Shown in pieces: positions 48,403-61,878 of a stretch of 64,000 bases of DNA (positions are counted from its first letter, which is position 1; the number at the start of each line of letters is the position of its first letter). Under the pieces are notes generated by a model. That model was not told where the DNA came from, made no database searches, and saw only the letters and a program-made list of their open reading frames with translations. The position numbers and the translations under genes are program-made. Source of the stretch: Gaertneriomyces semiglobifer (taxonomy: Eukaryota > Chytridiomycota > Chytridiomycetes > Spizellomycetales > Spizellomycetaceae); contig JAHLKF010000004.1 in assembly GCA_025558075.1 (NCBI GenBank), forward strand, positions 806,001 through 870,000, written 5' to 3'.

Positions 48403-50725
48403 CTACGACATACGAATACATTGCTCAATGAGAAGTTCCAAGGCCGTTTTCCCATTCGTGTCTTTCCCATTTGCAAGGTCCTTCTTAGGAACTTTGCGAC
48501 GCTTGTGCGGTAGCGGGTCGTGACTGGTACTGCTCATGGCAAGGTTCTTTCGCATGGTGCTAGAAATTTCCTCTATCAATCCAGAATTGTGCTTAACGGC
48601 ATCAACGATCTTCCTTCTTGCAGACGGAACCTCAGAGTCCACTATGTTTAGAAGAACATAGCCGGTTCCGCTAGTACGCCTGGGGTCCTCCGCGCAATGA
48701 CGCAACCAAAACTCGATGTTCGGGGAGATTGATTCGGCGATAGCATCAATCAACGCCGCATTGCCCGTCCTTGAAGCGTGACCATCTGCGGTCCTTTCGT
48801 GAGGAGCAATTAGATATTTCAGGGTAGCAGTCGCCCGGCGATTTACAAGGGCGTGTTCCGACAAGTCTATGCCCTCCTCCTTCTGTCGCTCCCGGGCAGC
48901 ATCCTCATGTAGGGATTGAACAGCGTTGAATGTCGTGTGGGTACTTCTTGACGTTTTTACAGTAGTATCAGCGGTCACAGCCGCAATCGCCTTCACTAAA
49001 GGTTCTTTGTCACCTGCATGAAGTGGGTACATTATCATTCGCATACGCAATGTCCCGACGTAAATCAAGGATGAAGTACGCACCTTCTGCGACAAAAAAG
49101 GCCTCTTTGAGCACAGCGCTACCGTTATCATCCCTGATGAGTTCTTCGCAGTTTTCCGTGAGCGAAGTCAGCAAAGCTGGACTGATAGCTTTCAACAATT
49201 GTTGATGACGAGTAGAATCATCCTTTTTAGAGGTTTTCGCCCTGATGACATCCAAATCTCGCAACTCGTCAATGACGTATTGTGGTTGGTACTTGCGATT
49301 CCTTCCACAAAGCAGGTACAGCACCACTCGACCTCCATACCGGTCTTTTAATATGTCGCTAAACCGTTCCCCTGCGGTCAGCCCATCTCGGGTAAGCTCG
49401 CACAATATCGCTTTATCAACCAGCACAGTGTCGTCCACACACTCAAATATCGAAAGCAACACAGCGTGGCCATACTGCTCCATGGCAACTTTCCGCACAT
49501 AGTCCTTCATGGACTTGATGATAATCTTCCGGTCTTTGGGTCCAGCATGGGTAATACAGAGTTGAGCTACCCGTGCCCCTTCCCGTGTATGTAGAATCGA
49601 AACTAGATGCTCCTTCACAAATTCCATCATTTCCACCAACTGTTTTTCTTCCGCATATGTGAAATATTCTAACAGAGCCTTATGCACGATGGTAAGGTGA
49701 CCAATGGATGTGAATCCCTTTCCCAGAATGGATATAAGGGTTTCCCGCAAGTGTCTCATGATAGCGGGTTTTTTGTGGGGATTTTCTTTTAGCAGGTCTT
49801 GTAACGAATGGCCTCCAGCATGCTACGCAATCTGGGTTATTGCACTGCCTCTTCACGAGTCTATACTCCTTACGCACCTTAAAAAGAGCAAATTCCGGGC
49901 CGTAAAACTCTTCTAGAAGTGCAGCTCTCTGTTGTGAGTTGGCGTACTGAGAGTACGCTTCTTCCAAAACCATCGAGGCATCTTTGTGACGTATCATTCT
50001 CCGGACCTTGCCGTAGAAATCTTGAATAACAGCATGCCGGTACACTGCGCTGCAGTACTTCAGTATCTTCGAAATAAGAAAGCGGCCGTATAAGCTCTTC
50101 GACAACTCCACGTAAGAGCCCTTCAATTCTTCAGCAAGCTCATCTCGTTGAGAAGAACTGCCGTACTTGACCGCGCACTGAACTACTCGGCTGGCGTCAT
50201 GCTTGAAGATTATCTGATAAAACAATAACAATAAGTTCCAGACTCAATTCCAAGCTCTCTTACCAAACCCTTACATCTTTAACGTTACCCCGCAGGAGCG
50301 GCATGAGTTCTTCCATTAACTGTCTCCTCTCTTCCCGCTTGAGCTCCTTTTGCCGTAGACGTTCCCAAATCTTTTTCGCTTGCTGGATAAGGGGAGCCTT
50401 CGGTTTCGCCAGCTTGCGTTCTTGAAGCAGAGTTTTCTGCTCTGCGCGGCTCTTCCGGTTCTTCTCCTCTGGAATCACTGGTCAAAGGAATGCACGAAAA
50501 ACCCTCATGCGACATGCAAATACCTTCTTCGGCCGTCTTCACCCGCTTTGCTGGCACCTGCTCGCCCTCCGCTTCACTATCCGAGTATTCTGAAGACGAG
50601 CTTTCGTGGGTCTCCGTCTCCGAGACGTCGTCACTGCCGAGTTCAGGCTCATTCGGGGCATTCTTACTGGCGGGGTCTTCATTGGAAGAGGTCGCCCTCT
50701 TCCGCTTTACGTGATTTGCCGACAT
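48403..50725 (-). CDS. PUF6: PUF6/PUM3 pumilio-like nucleolar protein
   Basis: Puf6 (animal PUM3/Penguin) binds nucleic acid without sequence preference, helps assemble large ribosomal subunits in the nucleolus, and in yeast represses ASH1 mRNA. Several exons can be aligned: 50725 (MSANHVKRKRATSSNEDPAS, acidic and basic, nucleolar type), then AKKIWERLRQKELKREERRQ, IIFKHDASRVVQCAVKYGSS, FYGKVRRMIRHKDASMVLEE, EFYGPEFALFK, REGARVAQLCITHAGPKDRK, VRKVAMEQYGHAVLLSIFEC and ILKDRYGGRVVLYLL. The C-terminal third is the helical CPL region (TGNAALIDAIAESISPNIEF), ending in basic residues and ELLIEQCIRMS. One intron junction near 49790-49880 is not settled. Confidence 0.9.
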
Positions 50726-50984
50726 CTTTTCAGTGGTAGCTTTTTGTCGTAGCTGGCAAGCGTGAGTCCCAAAATTCCATGTTGCAGACAAAAATGGACC
50801 AAAAACAAAAATCAAGGCTATTGGATAAGCGAGTCGCGTCGGGCCTCCGCAAATCAATAAAGAAGAAGGTCAGCCATGTTACGTTTCGGCCCTTGAAGGC
50901 CAGCACCTCACTCTGATCCAAAATCATTTGCAACCAGGCGTCAAACATTCCAAGGCACTAGGAATTTAAGATGCTAAACCACAA

Positions 50985-53935
50985 AAGATTGCCCAAAAGC
51001 AACGGATTTCAATATACTGTGTTTCTTTAACAACAACTTTGGATTGAGTACCAAAATCCCTTGCAGGTATTTATGAATGACCTGTGGTTTGCAAACTCAT
51101 AATGGACCTCACTGTTGGAACCCAATAATAAGTGCATCCTGTGATTGGACCAGCAACTGTTGATTTTTCAAGTAAGCACAAATTTGTAGTTTTGTATCAT
51201 ACAGCAGACTCATGGACATATTCCTTCAGTTTCCGGTGCTTGAAATTGTCACCATTGAATGGAAGCGCTAGACCTTACATGTGCACTACTCATAAAGTTA
51301 GGCATTTAGTGAAAAATGGATATTTTAGGTCTTGAGCAAAATGGTTACTTTGGGCAGAAGCTTGAGTGGAACATCTCCAAACATGTGTGAACTTCTTTGA
51401 TGTTCTTGTCATCACAGTGGGTTCTTTTGAGCAACTCTTTGACACCATCTTTCAATATATGATTCACTTGAGCAAAATCCATTCTGCAGAAGTTGTAAAT
51501 GACTCGACTTATCACAGAATGATACAGGTGCTGCATCAATACTAGCCATTTTATTGGCTGTGCTTATGGGAGTGAGATTAAAAGCACCACCATTCCAAGT
51601 AGCATAGCAATCATACTGTTTGTCAAGTCTAGAAATAGTTAGACAGATTCAGCTGGTATAACAATCAGTACATTACTTTGATTGTCAATTAAAATAGGTA
51701 ACCTCAAGATGACTCCATGCACCCACTAATGCATGCATAATTGTATGAAGTCAGGCAATGTTGTATTTCTGTTGCCACCAAGTGGTGATGAGCACAGGTG
51801 TGAGCCACAGGCATTGGAATTGAAACGCCTGAAAAACATCGGTTGCCATAACATTGAAAATGGCAATTACTATGACTGCCAAATGTGCTCGTCCTTCTAG
51901 CAGACTTATATATATGCTGTTCCTGTCCAATCGGGAACATTGCAAAATGGAGCTGCATAGACATGTGATCTTCACATTGATTAATGGAGTATTGATGACA
52001 CCTCACAGAGGAATGGTATTGTAGATTGAGCTATATTAGTTTTCAGGTGGTTCCAAACGTCCACTTTTAAATCAGATATCCAAAGAATTTCATGGGACCA
52101 ATTTCTTTTGAATATCCTTGTAATGTGTATGGACATCCATCAGAATGTACATAGAGCAATAGTTGTCCATCCATGTTCACACATGATCACACAGCGCATG
52201 TAACAGTGCCATGACCATGTTGTGCTGAGTCAGGCATATAAGAGGGATTGCTACAAAAGCTTCCTGCCTTAACAGGCAACTACCATTAAGACCATAGAAT
52301 GATGGCAAGGGTGCGGCTGTGCCAGTGCTCAGACACAAAAGCATGGAAGGGAAGAGGAAATTCCATCATTTGCCCCTGCTAACAAACAGTAAGAACAGTA
52401 TGCAAATGCATTTCCCACACACTCGCTACTTTGTTGACGTGTTGAGACAATGCATTAACGCTGGTTGAGACCATGCAAAACTTCCTGTCATAACAGGTAA
52501 CTGCAGAAAATCATAGATCCAGAATGATGGAGGACTTCAGAGAGTGTCCAATGCTGTTCCAATATGCACACTGATATTTCCTACCAATGACTGACAAAGG
52601 CAACATATGATACATACAGTATAATACTACATTTGCCACGGCACCCCATCATTCAGTGTGTTGAAGCATTGCAAACAAACTGAATTAGAAGCAGATGCCA
52701 TCACCTGAAGCAACTGCTTGGAAAATAGCCATGTATTGTTTGGGGATGTTTTCTGCCAACTTCCAGATCTGAAACCTCTATCTGTCACAACTTGAATTGT
52801 CTGAATGGTACGCTGATCATGTAACATAATGCTCCTGGTCTGGCAAAGATAAATGTTGGATCAGTTTCATTGGGAACGACATCATGCAACACATCATAAA
52901 GAAAGCATTTGTGTGCATGCTAGAAGGACAATCATGTCAATGACAACTCACGTCTGATGATGCTCATGTTGGATATTATCCAATGCCTATAGAGGCTTCT
53001 ATGAAGGCAAAGGAACATAAAACCCTGCTGAGTCTAATTTAATAAATGGGCTGCATTGGAGTGTGAGCACAGATACCACCAAGGAACCTCAGGCCACACA
53101 GAGTTGCAACCTGCTAACCACCTTACCATCCAGCAATATGTAGTTTTAACTGTCAGTCATGCAATAAAGTGATCCCACAGAGCTGACTGTGGAATATGAT
53201 AAATATGCTAGCTAAGAGGACCCGATCATAAGCCTTATAACTTCTTGTTCCATATCATTGGAAGAATATGCAATGATTACTTGTGGAGAAGAAGATCACA
53301 GTTGGTACATTAATTCTTACATGCTCAATTGGTGTGGAAGTGATTGATATGCTTGATGACAACCCCTAGTCATTCAGGTTCCTTTTCAAGTAAAGGCAAG
53401 GGGCAAGCATCCTAGGAGAATATGAAAAGGTGCCTAGTTTTAGGAGGGCCCAAAAGTGTCCTGAAATGCTTTTACAACAAGCTGATGTTGATATGGTGCT
53501 TGCAACTTCATGTTTAGATGTAACAGTGGTTAAATGTTGAATGAAGGTCCAATGAAGGACACCTTTTCTATAGAAATTGCTTTTTTGTGACTTCAAAAGT
53601 GCACCTTTGTTGTACTATGCAGTTTCACAAGCCAATGCACACAGTGAATAATATTGTGGTCTCTTGTCTTGCATGATAACAGCTGGCATCAAGTTTGTGC
53701 TGAATGGGTATTTCAATAGTACTCATCAATAGTTTTATGCATATTGTGGCAGTTAAAGCTGTTTTAGAGCAGTTAGAACTTTTACCGACTTGTTGTAGGT
53801 TGTACTCCTACCATGGTAGACTTGCCAAGCTATTGTTGTTCATAAAACATCCAGCCTGAGTGTTTTTCTATTCACCCATGTTATTCGCATATGATGTGAA
53901 ACTAATTGTCTGCACACTATTGAGAACCAAATGAC
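50985..53935. repeat. CpG-depleted, gene-free block (decayed repeat?)
   Basis: About 2.9 kb with AT-rich, TG/CA-rich sequence and, counted by eye, only some 20 CpG dinucleotides. Flanking coding DNA has several CpG per 60 bases. There is no frame of 100 codons with protein character; short minus-strand frames (51345-51539, 51704-52006, 52627-52827, 53366-53596) may be fossils of an older coding sequence but match no family. The edges are sharp: CpG density recovers just before the PUF6 start and at about 53940 before Ran. The pattern is what cytosine methylation at CpG leaves behind on a silenced element. Confidence 0.6.
52260..52530. repeat. imperfect direct repeat inside the CpG-poor block
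   Basis: Two related segments of about 50 bp at 52260-52310 and 52480-52530. Each has CTTCCTG near its start, then AACAGG, then a CATAGA element and a closing AGAATGATGG. In both, CCTG and CAGG also form a small inverted repeat. They suggest an internally repetitive ancestor. Confidence 0.55.
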
Positions 53936-54195
53936 ATCATTCCCTCTGAAAGGTGTTCGAAAGCAACTCTTGACCTTCTCGAACGCGGTCTCGTCAGCAA
54001 GTGGCGATGCGAGTTTACTTATGGTGTTAGGGTTTCATTTTCTTCGAATGCGTTCAGTTCGGATCTGGACATTTGATTGAACAACGCAACACGGCAACGC
54101 AGATCACTCGCCCACTCCCACGCATCCACTCATCCTAGGCAGCTGCACACATTTCGCAACGTACGGCGGACAGGTGTTTTTAGAGATACCTCACA

Positions 54196-55418
<1,223 letters not shown>

Positions 55419-55502
55419 ATTTCGCCGTCGCCCAGTCGGCCACTTGGATAAATATTTGTTCACTTTGTTAATAGAACCGCCTGTTGATAGCCAGCCTTTT
55501 GA

Positions 55503-58500
55503 TTATACGTTTATGCCAAAATTTGTATGTACAGTGGATTCGCCGCCTGCGCTATCAACTGGTTCTGAAATCGATACAGTCTCGGCGGCCTGTGGGGTCG
55601 TCGTACCTGCCGCTTGCTTTAACCCTTTCTTCCATCCCTTCAATGGCGCACGCGCCTGACTCCTTTGTGTGACGGCCTCTTCGAAGGCGGTAAAGAAGTC
55701 CGCAAGTTTGTCGAATAGGTGCGTAAACTGCTTCCGCTCACGACCGCCACCTAGGGCGACGCTAGGGATTACGGGCACACTGACAGAATCTCCATTGGAT
55801 AGAATCCCAAAATCCAAATTTGAATATTCGTCAACTTCTTCACCCAGATATTTCGCCGTCATTTCGAAGGTCGACTTGAACAGCATTATCTTGCCATGGG
55901 TCTTGGTGAGCATCTGTTTCAGCTCATCTACAGCAGGGGTTACTACGTCTTTCACGTAGCTACTGTTATCGCTACTCCAGTCGTAGGAAAGGACATGATG
56001 CAAAGTAACGTTAAGGTAGCGGAGGTTGGCCGACATGGCCTGGGCATCGTAGTATCGAATCTGTTTCAAACCTCTGAACGATGTGGCTACGTCGAGCACT
56101 TCAGCACGACCGCGGGCTATCATGTCCACCAAGAAGCTCATCAAGCTCCACTTTCCATCCGCGCTTTTCACTTCCTTCAGTCGCGCCAGCCCGTCTACTT
56201 TAATTCCTAACGCCCGTGCTTCCTTGCCCATCCAAGGTCGAAAGCCGGATCCTTGCCGTCCATAATCGTAATTCGTCAGATTTCCGAGTTCCAGCACGCT
56301 ACGGAGTAGTATTTTTAACTTTTCATTCTTACGAATCTCTGCGCACATGCCAATGGATAAGTCAAGTTTGTTCTCAATGTCTGCGGTGTCTCCGGGCGCA
56401 CTCGAAAATAGAAGGAAGGCCTCCAACATCATAGATACGTCTTGCCATTCCATCGTCTCAATCATGAACGTTTCAGCAGGAGCCAAAGGCATCGTAGGAT
56501 CGTCGTTCTTCCTGCCGCCCGATATGTATGCTCGTAATACACTTTTCTCTTCGGGTGTAGGTAAAATCTTTTGCAACATGATGATATCATCGATGCTGAG
56601 TAGGGTAGAATCCATCCGTTGCACGGCTGCATAAAGATCGTGAGGTGACAACTCTCGACGAGTGAACCGAGATAACCCTATGCAAACATTATTCGCACGA
56701 CGCAGATCCAGAAGATTCGTGAATTGCGCCCGCTGAACCATTTTCGGCTTGCTCTTCCCGCTGTTCCCAAACGGAACAATGCAAAATAACTCTGTAGGAG
56801 ATGTTGGCATCAGACTTGTGAAACAAACAAACAACGAGTATCGCCGAGTACCTACCTTCAAACCGTTGTACATCCATATTGACTGCACCAGCCTGTAATC
56901 CGGAGCCGTCAATGTTCGATACTCCAAGTTCGCCCCATACGGAACCTTCAACATCCCGGATTTCGTCCCAATGCAACCGAGCCCGAGCGCGAGGCTTCAT
57001 CTCAGACTCAGCATCTAGAACGATCGCTGACAACGGTGGCGGTGGCGGCGGTGGAGGAGGTGGAGGCGGGGGTGGAGCCGGGGGTGGAACTGGAGTTAAA
57101 GTTGCAAGTGGCGCCGCCGGAGCGTTTATGCTATCATGTAAATCCAGAAGTTGAGGCATGGGATCCATCAGCGCCTGAGCATCAGCTGCAATGCCAGTAG
57201 AAATGACGGGCGAGGCAGGGGTACACGCCGCGCTCGCTGACTCCGCCGAAGACTTCCGCATGAGTTCAATATCTTCGAGCACATCTGTAAGGGTATGTAA
57301 CATAGAGTCAAAGCTTCGACTACGGCGCCTACGAGGGGGTTGAGGTGACGGAACAGCAGGGGCGTCCGCGACTACTGAGTCCGAGCCGCGCCGGTTGCCC
57401 TTCCTTTGCGACAAGCGTTGCGCACGCGCCAGAAGCTCCTCCATCCTCTGTATCGCAGTTCCAGGCCCAGTCGCAGTTGGCTCAGCTGTAGAGCTAGGTG
57501 TTTGTGATGATCCGTCACTCAGAACGGAGGATGAGCCATCCAACCTTTCTGTTTCTAGACCCTTCTCATTGGTGATACTGTCAGAAACTGTCGTAGGCAT
57601 AGGTATCGCAGTCTGATCCGAACTAATCTCCAGTCCGTGGGTATCGGAACGAGTAGAAGCCAAAGAAGTTGCGTCCGAGCTGGTAGATGAGGAATGCAGC
57701 CTTTCTTTGAAAGTGGAAACCTCGCCTCGCTTTAACTGGTTAATATATCGAAAAGCAGCGCTAGTGTCATTGTTGGTTCGTTGGAGGGCTAGGCAGGCGA
57801 GTAGCCTCGAAATACCAACCTCCTCGAGTTTTTTCATCAACTTGTCATCGACCTTAACCATGTGATGGCTAACGAGTCTCGCCATACAGCGCGACAAACT
57901 TTTATCAAGCCAGTACGTATGGGAAGGCATTGCAACAGCTGTATCGCTCTTGGCAGAATGTGAGCTGGACGCGGAGCGTGTTGGATCCGAAAACATTAAG
58001 AACAAGCATAAGTCGTCACCAATCCCGTAATCCGCGTGCGCCTCTTTCGAGAGCTCCAGATCCACACGACCAACGCGGATGACTCCGGGCACCATAAATC
58101 CGGTATTGAACGTTAACCAAGCGATGGTTGAAAGGGAGGCTGGAGAAGAGCCATTATCCAAACAGCTAGCGACACGCAGCCGTACATCCCTTTCCAGAAC
58201 AATATTCTGCTCGGGGGCAATCCGGAAAACGATATTATTATCAGCATCCCGGACAAGCGAAGATGGCGTACTTTTGAAAGCACCACGATCTTGCACAAAG
58301 GAAGAGTAAATCAGTGCATGCGATTGATAAATCTCCAACCCAAAATGTTTCAGCGCCAAATTACAGGTAACCGAAGGAAGTCCTCCCATGACCACTCGAT
58401 GGAGTTTTAAAGGTATCGGGTTCGGGATGCTCCCACCGAGAACAATCAAGTGGTTAAAGTACTGAATGTATCTTCGATGGCTGACAGTTATCCAGGACGT

Positions 58501-59154
58501 ATCAGACGGCGAACGCCGTGAGACAAAGTAATCCAAGGCTTCCATAGCGTCCCCAAATATGCCAGCATATCGCAAGTAGCAAGCTACGGTTACAGCGGCT
58601 TGTGCCAGCCCGGAGCGACACTGAACAACGGCAACGCTCTGTGGGTCCACGGCCAACCACGCATGCAAGCCGCGGCAAACATCAAACAACGCTGTTATGG
58701 TAAAGTTATAGGCGAGATTGAAAAGGCATACTTGATTGCCGAAGGGAGAGGTGTGGTAGCCGGCCTGAGAAGAATCGGCAACCAAGTTCCATATCATGTA
58801 CCGGGCCGGGTACCTTGTGTTCAAAAATCGGGCAAGGTCTCCCACTTTATTTCTATGAACTGTTTTATCTGAGGATCGATTCCAGCACAAGCCGGTCACA
58901 CATATCCGATCCGTGATTCGAGTAATGTCAACCCTTTCCATGAGTCTGCGAAAGCTGAGACTTTCAGGTAGTGGTGGGGATATACTCGCATTCGAGTATG
59001 GTGGCGGTAGTGCAGCATTGTCGTAAGGAAAGAAAGGGTCAGCGGTGACGAGCGAATGGGTCGCGGTGCCTCGCAAGGTGTCATGCTTGTGACGATGTAG
59101 AGTTTGACTGTAAGCCTCGCTGGCAGGAGTAGGCTGGAGAGCGATGGTGGTCAT
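55503..59154 (-). CDS. PTEN-like/FH1/FH2 formin, 1195 aa
   Basis: Formins nucleate and elongate actin filaments. Two exons (59154-56856 and 56791-55503, intron 64 nt) sum to 3588 nt; the first in-frame ATG is at 59154 (MTTIALQPTP). Residues ~75-250 are a PTEN-like phosphatase fold (DITRITDRICVTG, YMIWNLVADSSQAGYH, RYIQYFNHL), followed by a C2-like domain (~250-400: PIPLKLHRVVMGGLPS, VRLRVASCL). The signature loop reads VVQCRSGLAQA (Cys179): the His before Cys and the catalytic Arg are both replaced by Gln, so it should not be catalytic. A disordered linker, a poly-Pro FH1 (~688-705) and FH2 from LHWDEIRDVEGSVWGEL through SVLELGNLTNYDYGRQ to ITR-like helices complete it. No DAD motif is obvious. 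Confidence 0.88.
57031..57092. repeat. GGTGGCGGC-type tract coding for the FH1 poly-proline
   Basis: Imperfect GGN triplets on the plus strand give a run of more than a dozen prolines in the formin, the profilin-binding FH1 segment. It is interrupted by alanine and likely varies in length between strains. Confidence 0.75.
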
Positions 59155-60015
59155 GTGCCAATGTTGGTAGAGCCGAGAGCATTTACGGATCTGTTGGGAA
59201 TGAACGGAGTACAGATCTTCACTTCTTCTTGTGGATTCATATACACTCGCTTTTTCCGGCGCGACGGATGCCCTCGTGCGTCGCTCGAGCAATCAAAACA
59301 AGCCTAGATATTATTAGCACTGCTACCACGCTGCAGTGATTCGCTCATGCCGTTCGTCTTTGTCCGTTTTGGTTTTGCTGCTTGTTGATGTGAGGTGGTT
59401 CGCTAGCAAAGCGCAGGTCAGGCGTTTGCCCGAAAATGTTTCGAACGTTGGGTGCCAGGCTTGTGTAGTTAGGGCTCTGCCCCCAGCGCGTCTCGAAAGG
59501 ACTACTGATTTGGCTGCAGCTGGCAGCTCAGAGGCTGTCCCCTAGATGTATATCCAGGATCTAGTAGATGTATGTGATCTATGTGTCGAGCGCCTTGCAC
59601 TGCTCTGGAAAAGGTGACTTGGGTAGTTACATTATGCGGCTCCTAACATGTGAACATGCATAGGCCAGACTGGCACTGAGGTCCGATTCGGGTCATCTCC
59701 AAAAAGCCCATGTCCGATCATGCATCACTTACTTCCACATACCTGATCCACCTTTCACTTTCCCCCAATAATAATATAACCCACAATGCCCAAACCCAAT
59801 ATGAAAACGAACATTGGCATGCCGATGAAATAACCTCGTGACAAAAAAGCCCGTCGCACATTGTCACGCGTGTGTCCAAAAGGTGAACAACAACAAACCA
59901 AATTCCAGGGCCTGTCATCAGGAATTGTCTATTGCGAGGCGACATCTTGAACATTTATATAAAGTCGGGCAACGCTTCAGGAGAGCCGGTTCCTCCATTG
60001 CATACGTTGCTCGCC
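59155..60015. other. intergenic region, possible small membrane protein on the minus strand
   Basis: On the minus strand a frame ending at TGA 59755-59757 reads NVRRAFLSRGYFIGMPMFVF, then ILGLGIVGYIIIGGK: a basic flank and one convincing membrane helix, as in tail-anchored proteins of about 60 residues. Its 5' exon could be MSPRNRQFLMTGPG (about 59947), but no splice joins them convincingly, so it is not called as a gene. The rest holds nothing recognisable. Confidence 0.35.
59956..59963 (+). promoter_or_regulatory. TATA box of the P450 gene
   Basis: TATATAAA lies 53 bp before the ATG at 60016, leaving a short 5' leader. It is one of two clear TATA elements in the window and suggests an inducible gene. 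Confidence 0.6.
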
Positions 60016-61729
60016 ATGACTCTTTTTAAACAACTTGCAGACAGTGCTGCAGACGCTCCTGTAGCGGTCTTTGTAGTGGGATTTGTACTGCTTCTTATCT
60101 GGCATTACAGAGACCATGCAATTGGCACAAGGACACCAAGCTGTCAGCGGTACGGTGCTTATTATGCTTGGCATGTCATGCATTCCCTGGGAAAATGAAC
60201 TCACAATGTCGGCTCTTTCTTTAGCTCGCCGGCACACCCTCTTTTTGGATCCCTGATCCATATCCTTCGCGACTATCATCGCCTGAACGACGCCATGTTT
60301 GATCTGTGGGAACGGATGGGTCGCAAGACGTTCGCGAGCACCATGCCCTTTCAACCAGTCTTGTATTTTACCATGGATCCCGTCAATGTCGAGTACGTTT
60401 TAAAGACAAATTTCGAGAACTTTGAAAAGGGTCGTCACTTTCATGACATCAACAAAGATGTTCTTGGTAAGAGTCAAAGCCGATTGAGTAGGATGGAACG
60501 TCACCGAGTGTGCGCTAACCTGCATCTTAGGCAATGGTATATTCAACACTGATGGCGAAACGTGGCGAGTGCAACGCAAGACCGCCTCACACATCTTCAA
60601 CGTAAAGAACTTCCGCGACTTTGTTGGTAGAGTCTTCAAAGAAGAGGCACAGATTCTGTTTGATGTGCTTGGCCAGAGGGCTGACCTCAATGAGACTGTG
60701 GACATGCAGGACATGTTATTCAAGTTCACTCTTGATTCGTTCGGTCGCATTGGTTTCAACGTACGTTCATGTGTGATTTGCTCTGGCTATTGCCATGTTT
60801 TTTTACTGACCGTTGCACATCAGGCCGACCTTTCCTGCTTGACCAAAGAGAACGTTCCTTTCGCGATTGCTTTCGATCGCGCCCAGACGGTCCTACTATA
60901 CCGCTTTTTCTCGCCCCTCTGGAGGCTCGAGGAATTGCTCCTTCCCAGAGGTACCCGCATGCGCCAAGACGTTCATACGATTCGCTCCTTTGCTTTGGAG
61001 CTCATCCACAAACGCCGCTCCGATCCTGAAGCACATCAGTATAATGACCTCCTCTCCTTATTCATGAACCAACAGAGTGCCTCGGAGTTCCACTCTGACC
61101 AGGCCCTTATTGATGTTGTTTTGAATTTCATGATTGCCGGCCGTGACACCACGGCTCAAGCGCTCAGTTGGACTTTTTACCTTCTCTCCCTATATCCCCA
61201 CGTTGAAGAAAGTCTACTTGCAGAAATCAAGTCTACCCTGGGAAATGATTTAAGCGTTTACCCCTCATATGAACAAGTCAAGGAGATGAAGTACGCAAAT
61301 GCGGTATTTCATGAAGCACTTCGGTTATACCCATCAGTTCCCAGCGAGTTAAAGTACGCAATCAACGACTGCGTGCTCCCAGACGGTACGAGGATCTCCG
61401 CTGGAAATGCCGTCGCTTGGAACCCTTACTGCATGGGACGTTCCCAGGAAATCTGGGGTTCGGATGCCAAGATCTTCCGCCCGGAACGGTGGCTCGAAAT
61501 GACTCGACAGCCTTCTCCTTACGCCTATCCTGTTTTCAACGCAGGGCCGCGTGTTTGCTTGGGGAAAAGCATGGCAGAGTTGGAGGGTGTGTTCACCTTG
61601 GTCGGTTTAGTACAGCGCTTCAAAATTAAAGTACTCAAGCCCTACGAGGTCAAACCCGCCAACAGCTTGACTCTACCGATGGCGGGACCATTGAATTGCT
61701 CTGTGCAGAGGCGGATGCATGTGAATTGA
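60016..61729 (+). CDS. cytochrome P450, fatty-acid hydroxylase-like, 503 aa
   Basis: A haem monooxygenase of the ER membrane. Four exons (60016-60149, 60225-60466, 60531-60760, 60824-61729) sum to 1512 nt. An N-terminal anchor (VAVFVVGFVLLLIWHY) precedes the P450 fold: DGETWRVQRKTASHIFN (C helix), the I-helix IAGRDTTAQ, the EALRLYP ExxR motif, FRPERW and the haem loop FNAGPRVCLGK (Cys447). These motifs, especially FNTDGETWRVQRK and FNAGPRVCLGKSMA, are those of the CYP52/CYP86/CYP704 group, which hydroxylate fatty acids at the omega end. Substrate is inference. It converges with the S1/P1 nuclease gene. Confidence 0.9.
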
Positions 61730-61878
61730 TCAAGTACGGCGGCATATTATCAATCTAATAACTATGACGATTAGCATTATTATCTGTGTATCCTTCGCCG
61801 AGCAGGCTGCTATATAGCTTTATTCTATTAACTTCATCTGGATCACTGAGATGCAACCCAGTGGAGTTCTTCTAAGAC

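Noticed and set aside
50730..50948. 72-codon minus-strand frame beside PUF6
   Set aside because: It overlaps the PUF6 promoter, has no recognisable features and borders the CpG-poor block.
51345..52006. Short minus-strand frames in the CpG-poor block as a transposase
   Set aside because: They look faintly protein-like but match no transposase family I can name, so no mobile element type is claimed.
58600..58640. Active PTEN phosphatase in the formin
   Set aside because: The loop has Cys but lacks the preceding His and the catalytic Arg, so activity is not supported.
56792..59292. Formin start at 59292
   Set aside because: That codon is TTG directly after a stop; the first in-frame ATG is 59154.
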